Source of the DNA: Ceratotherium simum simum
Taxonomy: Eukaryota > Chordata > Mammalia > Perissodactyla > Rhinocerotidae
Direction of reading: 5' to 3'
NCBI RefSeq assembly: GCF_000283155.1
Contig: NW_004454266.1
Coordinates: forward strand, 2,832,935 to 2,896,934
DNA: 64,000 nt
Shown here piece by piece: positions 1 through 10,911 of this stretch. The stretch's first letter is position 1; each line of letters starts with the position of its first letter. The notes beneath the pieces were generated by a model, which had not been told where the DNA came from, searched no databases, and worked only from the letters and a program-made list of their open reading frames with translations. Position numbers and translations under genes: made by a program.

Positions 1-345
1 GGCCATGCTCTCTCTGAAGGTCTAGGGGAGGATCATCCTTGCCTTGTCCTAGTTCCTGGTGGTTGTCAGCAATCCTTAGCGTTCCTTGGCTTGTAGATGC
101 ATCACTCCAACCTCTGCCTCTGTGGTCACATGACATTCTCCTTGTGTGTCTCTCTGTCTTCACATGGCCTTCTTATAAGGACACCAACCACTGGAATTTA
201 GGGCCCACCCTAATCCAGTATGACCTCATTCTAACTTGATTATACCTACAGAAAGTCTATTTCCAAATCAGATCACATTCATAGGTACCTGGGGTTAGGA
301 CTTCAACATATCGTTGTGGGGGACACAATTCAACTCACAACGTCA
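1..345 (-). repeat. MaLR-type LTR fragment (MLT1-like)
   Basis: The stretch reads as the reverse complement of an MLT1/MaLR-style LTR. It ends near 325-340 in a 'gggggacacaattcaac' motif, the mirror of the usual LTR start, and contains the 'cttcttataaggacacca' and 'accctaatccagtatgacctc' blocks common to these LTRs. It is cut by the left window edge. The family name is from memory; the repeat identity is solid, the subfamily is not. Confidence 0.6.
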
Positions 346-1426
346 TCTTACCCCTACTTCAATTAAGGTCATTTCCCTCTTTCTCTGTCTGGTCTTTTAT
401 TATTTAACTCAACACTAGTTTTCATTCTACTGTCCACTCACACCTCTGCTCTGTCATTTTCCTAGATTTTTGATCATCTTATTCTTCCATAATTCAAACT
501 TATTGATTATACATCAGTGCAAACATTTAAATTACTTTGTTATTTCTTCTGGTGCAATCATGTCCAAACATTTGCATTTTGAAATATGTACTTTTAAAAT
601 AACTTACTTTTTCTTTGTGTTTCTCCATTATATTACATTATAGACAATTACACTGATTAAAAAAATATGTATGTATAGGTCAGTAAGTTTTATTTCCTAT
701 ATATTTCTTTTCAGGAAGGTAAAGATTTGTTATGCACAGGAAGCTCCGGGTATGACAGGACTGAGAACCAATTAGAAGCCACAGAAAAGGACTAGGAGAG
801 GAGGGGACTCCATGAAAACTCTGTCTTGAGAAAACTGATTTAGCAGCAGAAGACTTAAATGGGAGACTTGATTTTTTTAAAACTAAATGACTAAGAAAAC
901 AATTGAACCACTGAGAGAATAAGCAAAAAAACAAGAGTCCATTTTGTGAAGATGTGAAGATGCAGATACACAGAATTTCCATTATCATCACCAAATGTTA
1001 ACTGGATATGTGCAAAACACTGAGAATATAAAAGAGTGTGAGAGAGAGTTCTGGTTCTTGGGCTCGGGAGAGAAACCAGAGACCCCCCCCCCCCCGAAGA
1101 TTAAACATCAGTCACTAAGCATCAAATGAGTGGAGGTGCTTTCTGGAAACAAGGGCTTAACTCCGCCCCTCAGTCCCACATCTCAAGATGTGGATATGCC
1201 TCCTAACACAGTACTGAAGGAGGCAATAGCGTGTGATCAACACGAGCTCCTTGCATGAGCCATACATGGTCTGTGATACTCTGTGACATGGTGAAGGCAG
1301 AGAGACTGTGCCACCCGAAAGGCTCCCACAGGTGAGGAGTGTGAACCAAAGAAGGGCAGGGAATAGGTGGCCAGGAAGAAGGAGGGCTGCTACTGAAGCT
1401 CCCATAAGCCTGGGCAGCCTGCTCAC
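346..1426. other. PGBD1 intron, no feature recognised
   Basis: AT-rich sequence downstream, in the gene sense, of the last PGBD1 exon visible here. It holds a 13-base C run at about 1083-1095 and nothing else I can name. I looked on the minus strand for the next PGBD1 exon and the transposase exon and found no matching reading frame, so those should lie left of the window. Confidence 0.5.
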
Positions 1427-1515
1427 CTGGGACCTGGTTGGGTAAATCTCAGCTATGGCTGCCTTGCCTCTGGGATTTTCTTCCTGGAGCGGGGCTGGTC
1501 CCTGGGGAGCAGGCC
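1427..1515 (-). CDS. PGBD1: PGBD1 coding exon 3 (linker, 89 bp)
   Basis: Acceptor ctccctccacag precedes the exon and donor caggtgagc follows it. The exon takes one base from the previous exon to make Gly and encodes [19 protein letters not shown]... to PTRSQ, ending in phase 0. The [10 protein letters not shown] motif matches the PGBD1 linker. No domain is known here. A longer open frame covering this exon from about 1157 to 1594 simply reads through both splice sites. Confidence 0.82.
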
Positions 1516-4500
1516 CTGTGGAGGGAGGAGACCAGAGTCCTGAGTGAAACATGACAGACTGCAGGAGTGCCCTTTGTGGGGACGCAGCCCCCAAACCTTC
1601 TTATGCTTGTTAAACATCCAAGAACTAAGTCTAAGATACAGCATCACACCTGTTTTCATTCTGTCAGGAATTCTACAATTCTAAAACTTAGGGTCTCCCA
1701 CCCACAAAACTGAGTGGTGTGTATGAACTCACGAGGTGCTCTACAGTGACGTACTTTCACATGCACAAAGAAAAATTAAAATCATAGATGAAAATAAAGA
1801 GAAGGAAGGAACAAGCTGGTAATAAAGGAAAGATTAAGTGGAGAACACAGAGATGAAAGAAAAGAGGTGGAGAATAGAGAGACAAGGCAAAGGGGAAACA
1901 GAAGAGCAGAAAAGATGATGAAAGAGAAGAAGTAAAATATAAAAAAAGTAGAAAGAGTTGATAATGGGGGAGGCTTTGCATGTGTGGGAACGGGGGGTAT
2001 ATGGGAAATCTGTGTACCTTCCTTTCAATTTTGCTGTGAACTTAAAACTGCTCTAAAAAAATAAAGTCATACATACATACATAAATAGATGTTAGCCATG
2101 AGCTAGAAGAACTTTTGAGAATCTGCCACGTTGGAAGTGGCTGATCTCAAAGGAACCAACAATAACTGACACAGTGATGATGACTGCACAGTGCTGGGCA
2201 CTGCACTGTGACTTAAAAAGATTATTTCCAATCCTCACAATAACCCTGAGTCCAAATTATCATCTCCATTTATCCTAGGCAGATTCAGAGAGATCAGAGG
2301 TAAATGCAAAGCATGAAGAAGTCAAACAAATATTTGTTGACTGACTAATTGAATGCCCTATTAAATAACTTGCTCCAGGTCACACCATGGGCAGGTGGCA
2401 GAGCTGGGATTCAAACCTCTAGAAGTCTTTCCTCTTTGCTATAACTTTTCTTTCTGGACTCTTTTCCTCCTGTCTTGAGGAGCTTGGGGAGGTAATGCTT
2501 CTCTCAGTTGTTACAGGATGCCAGGAACAGGGGGATGATGTGTGCTTCAAAGTGGCTTCCAGGCCCCTAGTTCACACTACCTGTAGGCCATCATGCTCCC
2601 TGGTTTTCACCATGAAGGACAATCCTGAGATCTGGGCTGCTGTAGTGACCACACCACAAAGGCAGGTATATTCCCACAGGCTCAGCTCTGGCCTGTTTAG
2701 TTTAGAAAGTGAAGAATTCCAGTTCCAGCAGAAGCTGAGAGCTGAGGCCCAAGCCTACTGGCCTCCAGCAAAGCATTGGCATGCTCTTGAGATACACAGA
2801 ATGAAGACAGGGGTCACACCATCCAGATGCCAAAATATCATACCACAAAGTGAAACACTCGTGCCACCATCTTTTCCTCCTGAAATTGCTCTAATGCCTA
2901 AGCATCTAATATTCAAGACATAAAAAACAGCATTCCTTGGATAATGGAAGGAGCAATTTCACAAACCACTTTGAGCTCAGAGGAGGCACCAGGAATACTA
3001 CAAAACGAGAGCTAGGACTCACATGTCTGATGAGACTCTGCGGTCAGACATGTTTCATTTGTTAATTTCTGTATTTAAGGTTCACACCTGAATACTGACT
3101 ATAAGGAGAAGAGATGTGTCTTCAGAAACTCTCAGAGGAGCCAGAGTTCCCTCTTTCAATTGTTTGACCATAGGTTGGGGATTGGGAGAAAGGAAGGCGA
3201 GACTTTCTGGAAGAAATAGGTCTGAAATATGTGAATATGAGGAGAGAGTTGCCAGACGATGAGGCCACAGATGGAGCTAACAGGCAGAGAACATGACTTG
3301 AGCAGGGAAAGAATTAAAGGTCAGAAAGCAGTCGTATGAGACACCTGAAGGAATGAGAAGACTCAATAGGCAAAACAATCATCAGCATCAAATATTAACC
3401 GAGTATCAACTGTATGCACAACAGGGTACGTAGTGCAAAGGAGAGAGGTACAAGTTAGGGGTTTTGTTCTCAGTGGGTTTACAGATTGGGGAAACAGAAG
3501 GCAGATATAAACTGGATTTGGATTACAGTTCCAGCTATGTAGCCTTGGGCCTGTCACAGTTTTGCTAAGCCTCCAATTCCTTATCTGTACAATGGGGAGA
3601 ACACAGTCCACTTGACAGGTTAATGAAGATTAAATGAGATAATGAACACAAAAGCCCTCTATAAACTGCAAGACCCTACATAAGGTACTATTATTGTTTT
3701 TCAAAATAGCCAACAATAAAAGGAGAACAAAATTACTGAATGAAGAGCACATGTGATAATTCTAACCCAAAATATAACATAGAACACAGCACCACTTTTC
3801 TTTGCTCCACACACAATGGTTCCCTGTAGAATCTTTTTTTTTTTTTTTTTTGCTGTTGTTTTATATGTAGAGGGAGCAAAGCTTGCTATAAAGATAGCTT
3901 TGCCCCAGATTCACTCTTACTCCCTTACCTCCCCACAATGCATATATGCCAAACCCAAAGGCTTAATAAGCACGGTGTAAAACAGGTCTGCCTAACTGTA
4001 ATAGTAAGGTTTTTCCTAACTATTAATTCAGGGTGTTGATCAAAAAGATCTTAGAATTCTAACATTTTACAATTTCAAAGGTTTTAAAAAGCTTGCTTAA
4101 GTACAGGGTTAGACAAAAACAAAAACAAAACTTGAGGATACAGATAAACAAGCTTTTACTAAGAAAACCATGCACCTGTCAGTGGCCTGCTCCCAGCGTG
4201 CTCACTGAACCCCTCCTCTGGTACTCACCACTCACTTCTCTGGGGTTCTCTTGGGGGAACTCTGGAGGTTCACACTTCAGGGTGGTTACCCCAGGCAGGA
4301 ACTGGAGGCTCTGACACTCCAAAGAGGCTCCTTGATATTCTGTCACCAGTAGGCGCATGTCCTGTCCCTGAGTGTAGACAGAGGCCTGAGGACAAAAGAT
4401 TCACCTTGAAAAGGCATCCTGGTGGGAACTGGACCGAACAGCAGTTAGGGACATCCTCAAGGGAACACGGGATAAGCCCCATTCAACCCTTTAAAGAAGC

Positions 4501-6001
4501 AATGGGTAAGACAGAATAGCAAGACAGAGACATTCATTCATTTGGCAAATATGGACTACGTGCCTCCTGAGAGCCAGGCTCTGTTCTACATGCTGGGAAT
4601 ACAGTGGCAAACAAGAGAGACAAGACAGGCAAAGAAGCTCTGCCCAGAAAACAAAACAAAACCCAGATGGATGCTGAAGCTAGTGGGTGGAAATTTACTG
4701 AGAAATAGGATATGTACATTGTCTCAAAATGTCTCCCACAGATTACTTATTAGTTACAAAGGAGAAAATGGTAATTTTCTAGTGGCGAAATCTGACAGAT
4801 ACCACCTTAACTTCATCAGTAACGGGACAACCCAGGGCCATGTGCCTCCTGATATAGTGTACTGAAGAGAACACAACATCACATCTGTGGTATTTTAGCC
4901 AAAATGCACAACCTAAATCTTATCATGAGAAAATATAAGACAAACCCAAATTGAGGGGCATTCTATGTAACAACTGGCCTGTACTCTTCAAAAATATCAA
5001 TGTCACGACAGACAAAGAAAGACTGAGCAACTGTTCCACATTCAAGGAGCCTAAGAAACACAGCAACTAAATGCAACATGTGATGTTGGATTGGATCATG
5101 AATTGGGGGAAAATTGCCATAAAGAACACTATTGGGGTAATATGGCAAAATTTGAACAAGGATTACTTTTTGGATGATAGTATCATAACAATTTTAATTT
5201 CCCCAAACTTGATAACTGTATTCTGGTTACACAAAGGAATGTCCTTGTTCTTCAGAAATACACACAGAAGTGTTTAGAAGTAAAGGAGCATGATATCTGC
5301 ACTAATCCCCAAACAGTTCAAGAAAAAAAAGGTGTGTGTGTGTATGTGTGTGTGTGCATGTGCATATATGTATGCACACACAGAAAGAGAGAAAGAGACG
5401 GGGAGTGCTCACTCACACAAGAGTGGGGCACATCATGAAACAAATGTTAACAATTGGTGAATCTGGGTAAAGAGTATACAGGAGTTCTCTGTGCTATTCT
5501 CCCAATACTTCTGTAAATTATAAATCATTTCAAAATAAAAAGTTAAAAATTAACAGACAAATGTTCCCCATTTCTTCTCCCACACCACACACATTCTCTT
5601 CCCACCTGCTGTCCTGTGTCTCTTGTGTCTGTCTCTAGATTCTCCAGCGCTATCACCACCTCCTCTCCACTCTCCAGAGGATATGCCTGCACACAGGCCT
5701 GGAGCTCCCCGGGCAGGATGTTCAGGAATTGCTCCAGCACCAGCACCTCCAGAATCTGCTCCTTGGTGTGTGTCTCTGGTCTGAGCCACTGATGGCAGAG
5801 TCCCCGAAGTTGGGCCAGAGCCTCCCGGGGCCCGGCTACCTCCTGGTAGCAGAACTGCCGGAAGCGCAGGCGACAAAGCTCCCGAATGTGGGAGCTGCTC
5901 TCCTGTGACCTGCTCATCTGCTCCCATGTGGGATCTTCCTCCTTCATTCTCACAAAGCTGTCTCCATTTTCAGGAGTGGGGCCTGACAAAGCTTCATCCA
6001 T
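1427..6001 (-). CDS. PGBD1: PGBD1, 5' part of coding region (SCAN + linkers), gene continues off left edge
   Basis: PGBD1 is a domesticated piggyBac-derived protein: a nuclear SCAN-domain protein fused to a transposase-like domain thought to have lost its mobilising activity. Three coding exons are visible, joined (minus strand) as 6001-5606, 4385-4229 and 1515-1427, with phases 0/0, 0/1 and 1/0. Together they give 214 codons in one open frame with GT-AG junctions. Residues about 41-124 form a SCAN domain ([12 protein letters not shown]...[10 protein letters not shown]...[21 protein letters not shown]). The following linkers contain [17 protein letters not shown] and LQEENPRGK, all characteristic of PGBD1. 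The first ATG has A at -3 and G at +4. The rest of the protein, including the DDD transposase region, is outside the window, so its integrity cannot be judged. Identity rests on recognition of the PGBD1 N-terminus and the gene order with ZSCAN26. Confidence 0.87.
1516..2164. repeat. Purine-rich low-complexity tract and L1 3'-end remnant
   Basis: A strongly purine-biased tract of AG-rich words occupies about 1775-1960 on the plus strand. It is followed by an old L1-type 3' end at about 1985-2065 ('ggtatatgggaaatctgtgtacctt' ending 'ctctaaaaaaataaagtc') and a short CATA repeat at about 2067-2090. All lie in the PGBD1 intron. The L1 assignment is by consensus memory. Confidence 0.5.
2165..2440 (+). 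repeat. MIR-family SINE (MIR/MIR3-like)
   Basis: Contains the classic MIR-type order: a 'cactgtgacttaaaaag' and 'cctcacaataaccctga' core, then 'taacttgctccaggtcacac', then 'cagagctgggattcaaac'. It is diverged, as expected for an element predating placental radiation. A 60-base insertion-like stretch separates the two halves. Confidence 0.6.
2441..3494. other. Intronic sequence, unassigned, with one antisense open frame
   Basis: No known exon or repeat recognised. The only notable item is a 142-codon open frame on the plus strand at 2495-2923, antisense to PGBD1. It has no domain, low complexity or homology that I recognise and most likely is chance. Confidence 0.4.
3495..3690 (+). repeat. 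MIR SINE
   Basis: Shows the MIR body: 'agctatgtagccttgggcctgtcac', then 'ccaattccttatctgtacaatgggga', then 'aagattaaatgagataatg'. These are the standard conserved blocks in order on the plus strand. Confidence 0.75.
3691..4228. other. PGBD1 intron, little of note
   Basis: AT-rich intronic sequence with a run of about 17 T at 3835-3851 and no recognised element. It ends at the GT donor of the second PGBD1 coding exon. Confidence 0.4.
4229..4385 (-). CDS. PGBD1: PGBD1 coding exon 2 (linker, 157 bp)
   Basis: Begins after an AG acceptor (gaggcctgag on the plus strand, i.e. ctcag|gcctc) and encodes [14 protein letters not shown]... to [12 protein letters not shown]. Phase 0 in, phase 1 out. Two GT donors lie 7 bases apart (gaaGTGAGTgGTGAGT). 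Only the distal one keeps the frame open into the next exon: splicing at the proximal GT gives a stop after about 20 codons. The TTLKCEPP motif is diagnostic of PGBD1. Confidence 0.83.
4525..4640 (+). repeat. Ancient LINE/SINE fragment (L2-like end)
   Basis: 'cattcattcatttggcaaatatggactacgtgcctcctga' followed by 'ccaggctctgttctacatgctgggaatacagtggc' resembles the widespread old repeat that reads 'attgagcacctactatgtgccaggc'. The same motif set recurs at 16.7, 20.3, 38.9 and 52.6 kb. Confidence 0.5.
4860..5555 (+). repeat. L1M-type 3' UTR fragment with TG microsatellite
   Basis: Blocks such as 'aaatatcaatgtcacgacagacaaag', 'gggtaatatggcaaaatttgaac', 'gaatgtccttgttcttcagaaatacac' and the terminal 'gtaaattataaatcatttcaaaataaaa' form a familiar old mammalian L1 3' end. 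A (TG)n stretch with agag words (about 5330-5400) sits where the consensus carries a microsatellite. The element abuts the PGBD1 SCAN exon donor side. Family name from memory. Confidence 0.55.
5606..6001 (-). CDS. PGBD1: PGBD1 coding exon 1 (SCAN domain, 396 bp)
   Basis: Encodes 132 residues from [14 protein letters not shown] to DTRDTGQQ, then splices at cag|gtggg, phase 0. The start chosen is the ATG at 6001 because it aligns with the known PGBD1 start. An in-frame ATG ten codons upstream exists, but the exon's likely acceptor (ttttcctag, exon edge about 6015) falls between them. SCAN motifs fill residues about 41-124. SCAN domains mediate homo- and hetero-dimerisation with other SCAN proteins; this exon has no stop or frameshift, so the domain looks functional. 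Confidence 0.87.
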
Positions 6002-6559
6002 GTTGAGCTTAAAGGCTAGGAAAAGGTTCACTTAGCCGGAGTCTATGCTTCAGAAATACTTTTCCAAATGTACATCTGAGACCTAAAAATTGATCAGTAA
6101 CTTGAAAATTACAAGAACTTCAAACTCTAAGTAACATACTTATATTTTTGTCCCATCTGTAAGTCATGCTCAAAAACTGAGACTGCTTGCCTATATTATT
6201 AGTGAAATTAATCAGAAGTATAATGAACACTTGAACCTAAGGAGGTTGAGCCCAGAAGTAAGAGATGTAAGGTATGGGATATGAGGAAAGAAGGGTTAAC
6301 AATAAGAGTGCTTGAGCAGCTTACACTTTAGCTGGAGAGAAGAGATAATTTTACCCATGGATGAGCCAGATGGCTGCCTTCATGGACAGATCAATATACT
6401 GTCAAAGGTCATCTATCTCTGTGTATTTCTTATGGAATATTCTACCTTAAATGTAGGTGAGGTAGACTGTTTCCAAAGTCTCCCATCCCCTAAAACCTTT
6501 TGTGATGAGATTTTGTCACTCTTCTCATCAAGAGGTGGAGTCTATTTTTCCCTCCCTTG

Positions 6560-6915
6560 AATCTGTGCTGGCCTATGACCTGCTCTGACCAATAGAATAT
6601 GGCAGAAATGACACTGTAAGAGGAAGTGCTCTTGTACCTCTTGGCACACTGCCATGAGACTGCCATGCTGTGAGGAAGCCCAAGCTAGCCATGCAGAGAA
6701 GTCATGTGGATGAGAACCAGGGTACCCCAGCTAAAGCCCCACTGGGCCTAGTCTACAGCTGATTCAACAGCTGAATGAAGCCTCATAGGTAACTCTAGCA
6801 CTGCCCAGTCAACCCACAGAATCATGAGAAATAACAAGCTGAGGTTGTTTTAAGCCACTATATTTGGGGTTTTATTTTTTTATGTAACAATAGATAACTG
6901 AAACAGTAAACATAC
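6560..6915 (+). repeat. LTR-like medium-reiterated repeat
   Basis: 'gacctgctctgaccaatagaatatggcagaaatgac' near the 5' end and 'gttgttttaagccactatatttgggg...aacaatagataactgaaac' at the 3' end are the two hallmarks of an old LTR-like family found again at 62.05-62.4 and 62.56-62.97 kb. It may be a MaLR/ERVL-type solo LTR; the exact family is not certain. Confidence 0.5.
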
Positions 6916-7289
6916 TCTAAGTTCTTTTCCCTCTCTCTCCTCACTTTCTCCTTTTGTGATCTCATCAATCGTAATTTCAATATACCTCTATTCCAAGCAC
7001 ACTCAAATTTCTGTCTGGCTCCAACTTGCTTTTCACATTCCAGACTCACGTCTTGAAATGCCAGCAGGATGCCTCCAGCTTCGGGCCTCTCCTGCACCAT
7101 AATTTCAACACATCCCAAACTGAATTCAGAGGCCCCTCAAAGCTGCACTCTCTCTGGATTGTTCATTTCCATTGGCATCACCACCATCTTCCATACATTC
7201 AGGCTGAAAACCAGCCCCTACACATAATCACTCTGAGCCTAGTCAATTCTTCCTCCAAAATGCGTGTTGCAGCCATTCCTTCCTTTTTA

Positions 7290-7500
7290 TTCCCTTATTA
7301 CCATTTACATTCACTATTACAATAATTTTCTCTATGGTATTCCTGCCCCACCACACGCTCTATCATCATTGGATTGATATTTCCTAAAGCACAATTCGGA
7401 CCATATTCAACACCCCATCCCTCTCCAAAAGCGGGTTTCAATTGCTTCTCACTGAACTAAATTCAAACTCCCCAGGATCTGATCCTTACTGAGTTTTACT
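7290..7500 (+). repeat. L2 LINE fragment
   Basis: C/T-rich words 'ccttattaccatttacattcac', 'tttcctaaagcacaattcggacca' and 'attgcttctcactgaactaaattcaaactccc' match the L2 ORF2 end/3' UTR pattern. Diverged and truncated. Another old repeat end ('cactcaataacatttattgagcacg') follows at about 7510. Confidence 0.5.
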
Positions 7501-8109
7501 GGTTTGTTTGTCACTCAATAACATTTATTGAGCACGTCATTACTTGCCAGGCATAACACTAACCCAGGAATAAAAGACACAGTTCCTACCTCCAAGAAAG
7601 CCATAGTTGTGCCAAATGCTTCATGTCACCGCCATATCAACTACTCAAATTTTTTCCACCCACCTTGTACTTTACGGCCAGGATCGCCCTCGTAACAGGG
7701 TAAATTCCCAAACCCAAACCTAATGTATAGACAGAGAAAACTCTTCTGTCCTCTAAGCCAGTCAGGTGGAGGTGGGGCGTTCCCATGGAAAAGTGAGCTC
7801 ACACCTGCCTCATCCACCGCCCTCCCTCTCCGTCTCTATCACAGACCACACCCCCAGTCACCACCGCCGCCCCTGCTCCTTGAGGACAGGAGTTTATTTG
7901 CATAACCTCAGGGAGCCCGGCACGTACCTGGTAGTCAACAGATACTGGTGGACTTCTGGATGAATGCACGTAGATGTACATGAGATGCCGGTAGCCAAGA
8001 CGCTCTGGCGAGCCCAGAACGTACCTTACTGAGAATGCACCGCGCACCTAGCGCCTGGCATACAGTGGGCACTCAATAAGTGCGTGTCTAATTGCTGGGT
8101 AATGGACCA

Positions 8110-8480
8110 GAAGTTCAAGGAACGTGTACAACAAAGACGTGGCCGACCTCGTGAAAGGCTCCCACGGGAGCGCGGGGGCCCTGGTCTCCACAGTCGGGAG
8201 GAGCCCGCCCCCGGCCTCCGCAGAGCCCGGGCCACAGCCCCTCGCGGGGCGGGCGGGTCTCGCCCTGCTCCCCGCAGCCGGCACCGGCGGTGGGAGGGGC
8301 GTAGGGGCGCGAGTTTCTTCTCCAGCCGCGCGGGCAGCGGAGTCGCGGCGTCCGGCCGGCTCCGTGCCTCTCTAGGAACGCGGCCGCACGTCTCTCTGGT
8401 GCGCCCGGCGGACCCCCGCGGCCACCCCGCCCAGCCCAGGCGTCTCTCAGCCGCTCGACCCCAGGCCGGTCCGGACGACC
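8110..8480 (-). promoter_or_regulatory. PGBD1: CpG island, probable PGBD1 promoter and non-coding first exon
   Basis: A sharply bounded G+C-rich block (about 8150-8470) dense in CpG, with GGGCGG, CCCCGCCC-type and GCGCC words, in an otherwise AT-rich region. It sits about 2.1 kb upstream of the PGBD1 SCAN exon on the gene's strand. Several open frames on both strands inside it reflect GC content only. I could not fix the first-exon donor with confidence. An L2/MIR-like scrap (8045-8105) abuts its 3' side. Confidence 0.65.
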
Positions 8481-8499
8481 CAAGCATGCCCATCATTTA

Positions 8500-8830
8500 T
8501 GAAACCATTTCAGTTAAAAACCACCAAGATGGTAAAGGCAAAACTGAGTCTCTGTCTTTAGGGTCCTCACAAGCTGCTGGGGGACACAGTTGAATAAATA
8601 ATTATAATACAGCAAGCAGCACAAATTAATTTTTAAATTTTAAATATACAGATTATATATGAACAATAAAAACTCACATTGAGTGGAGACTATAACATGA
8701 AAAGCGTCCCACTTCCCCGAGTTAACCATTGTTAATATTTTGTGTATATCATCCCACGACACTACCAGCCACACAGTAGCACTCAATAAACATTTGTTTA
8801 GTGGCTAAGTATGTATCTATATATTTTAAA
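8500..8830. other. Intergenic sequence between PGBD1 and ZSCAN26, nothing recognised
   Basis: AT-rich sequence with no clear exon. A possible old repeat end ('cactcaataaacatttgtttagtgg') lies at 8780-8805. Confidence 0.35.
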
Positions 8831-9150
8831 ACACTTATGAGATCACAATATAATTTCGCACCTTAGCTTTTTCGGTTAAGATAGCTTAGAGAGCTTTCCA
8901 TACAAGCTTATTTTTTAACAGCTAAATAGTATTCCATTGTATAGTTGTACCATAATTTACTTAATTATCCCTATTGTTTTATTTTTTCTTTATAAGTAAT
9001 GCTGCAGAGAACACCATTGAATATCTTTACATACTTTTATGAGTACATTTCTAGGGTAAATACTACACATTGGAATTGATTTGTTAAAGGGCATATGCAT
9101 TTAAAATTTTGATATACAGTTCTCCTATTTAATTTTTAATGGCACTGCTG
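8830..9150 (-). repeat. Old L1 3'-region fragment, antisense
   Basis: 'aatagtattccattgtatagttgtacc', 'taatgctgcagagaacacc' and 'taaagggcatatgcatttaaaattttga' are the reverse-complement signature of L1 ORF2 C-terminus/3' region. It lies on the minus strand and is diverged. Confidence 0.65.
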
Positions 9151-9159
9151 TTTAAGAGG

Positions 9160-9680
9160 AAAAGGAGAATCTAATAGAAAAATTCAGCAAAGGTGAACAT
9201 GGCTGTTCACAAAATCAGAATTATAAATCACCAATTAATATATGAAAAGATGTTCAACTTTAATAGTAAAAATATTTTTTAAAAAACTCTTTAAAAAGTA
9301 GACCCATTTTGTATGCACCAGATTGTCAAATATTCAAAAGAGTAATTCCCAGGGTTGATGGGTGTGGAAAAACGGGCATTTTCACAGACTGCTAACAGGA
9401 TGTACAGATTAGTAGAACCTTTCTGAAGGACAATCTGGCAAATGCATCAAAAAACCTAAGAAAATATGTCTATTATTTGTTTCATCGATTCTAGTTACAG
9501 CAACTAAAGGAAGCAAAATAATTCTACAAGTAAGCAAAGTTGTATGTACAAGGATGTTCACTGAAATATTGTTTATGGTGACAGAACTGTAGATAACCTA
9601 AATGACTAACAATGGGGACATATACCATAGATAATTGTGAACTCATATTGAAAATTATCTTCCATGAAGACCTCTAATGA
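9160..9680 (+). repeat. Old L1/HAL1 ORF2-end fragment, sense
   Basis: 'accagattgtcaaatattcaaaagagtaa', 'gggttgatgggtgtggaaaaacggg' and 'cctttctgaaggacaatctggcaa' are L1/HAL1 3'-ORF blocks on the plus strand. It lies head-to-head with the antisense L1 piece just upstream, so the two are separate insertions or an inverted copy. Confidence 0.55.
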
Positions 9681-10240
9681 TCTGGGTGTCTAAATCAGGG
9701 ATTTCTTTATTTGTTGGCAAGGTTCAGAAACAAGTCAAATTAACTTAAAAGAAACCTTTATTAGAAGGAAACAAGGGCATTCCATGACTCCCAAGACCAG
9801 TGTATAGATGGACTGCAGAAGCTGAGGGCCGAGGCTGCTTCTCCTGAGTCTCTCTAGCCTTCATGGGATCCTGGCTTCAGGAGTTGGCTTCACTCTTTTG
9901 CTTCTTGCTGCCAGCCCAACGAGACAATGGAGTTTGTCTCTATTTGGTTTTTATGTGATCACAAAAATGGTTCCGGTTCTCTATTACTTTCTGGTTCAAA
10001 TGCCTAATAGAGACCAACCAGAATCTGTGATCCCACGTCAAATTCCTAGGTGTATCTAAATGACCAAGCCTGGCTTAGATGCCCCCTCCTGGTTCAATCC
10101 TCTGTGGTCAGAGAAGGATCCAATGGCTGGCTGCCCACTCAGGATTATGGGAGATTTGGACTAGAATGGAGTGGGCAGGTAGGTAAATTGATTGTTCTGT
10201 CCACTACAAATGAAAACTGTTCATGATATAATTAAAGTCC
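9680..10240. repeat. Unnamed interspersed repeat-like stretch
   Basis: A block of non-coding sequence with repeat character ('ctttattagaaggaaacaagggc', 'cctcctggttcaatcctctgtgg', 'gattgttctgtccactacaaatgaa'). I cannot name the family. No exon-like frame. Confidence 0.3.
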
Positions 10241-10911
10241 AGTGATAAAAGTGTTTCTATGTATAAAAAAGATCAGCATCTCAAAACATACATTAAGAGA
10301 ATATCTATGGACCATGAGACAGGATGATTTGTTTTCTTCTTTACAATGTTTTTACAATGTGTATGAACTTTCTGATAAACATGAGTTAATTTAATAAGAA
10401 TTTTATGAAGATATTACAACAATGGACAATTATGTTAAAAATTGAGCAGAAAAAATTATTAATACTGACTGATCATAATTAAGTCAGAATACACACACAC
10501 ACACACACACATACTAAAGAGTGATTATTTTTGACAGATGGAAATTAGGGTGATTTTTTTCTCCTTTCCTATTTTTCCATACTACTTTTATAGTGGCAAG
10601 CTATATAATAACTTTATCAGATTTTAAACAGGAGAGTGAGCAGGAAATGGGGACAAACAGAGACTGCCAATTCCACTCTATATTTGGACACTGCAGCTAC
10701 TACCCAAACAGAAATGGCTGAGCAGTAGAAGACACTGGTGCAATATAGTTCATCCTTCCTGGGTTCCTGCCCTCTGCATAGACTTTTAACTACCTTTTAA
10801 GGTATCTAGGATGTGTCACACTGCAAGCAAAAACCTAATCGAGATGTTATAACATTTGCCCTTTGTTTAATGTTTCTGTAACTGTCAAGAATAAATAAGA
10901 AAAACGTTTTT
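10241..10911 (+). repeat. L1/HAL1-like debris with (CA)n microsatellite
   Basis: AT-rich sequence with a (AC)n run at about 10492-10512 and old L1-like words ('gacagatggaaattagggtg'). Unassigned between about 10640 and 10911. Confidence 0.35.

Noticed and set aside
1157..1659. Two overlapping minus-strand frames of 145 and 68 codons
   Set aside because: Only 1427-1515 in one frame is a PGBD1 exon; the rest reads through splice sites, and the 68-codon frame is the wrong phase.
8026..8593. Several overlapping open frames of 78-169 codons
   Set aside because: All fall in the CpG island at the PGBD1 promoter; composition explains them and none resembles a known protein.
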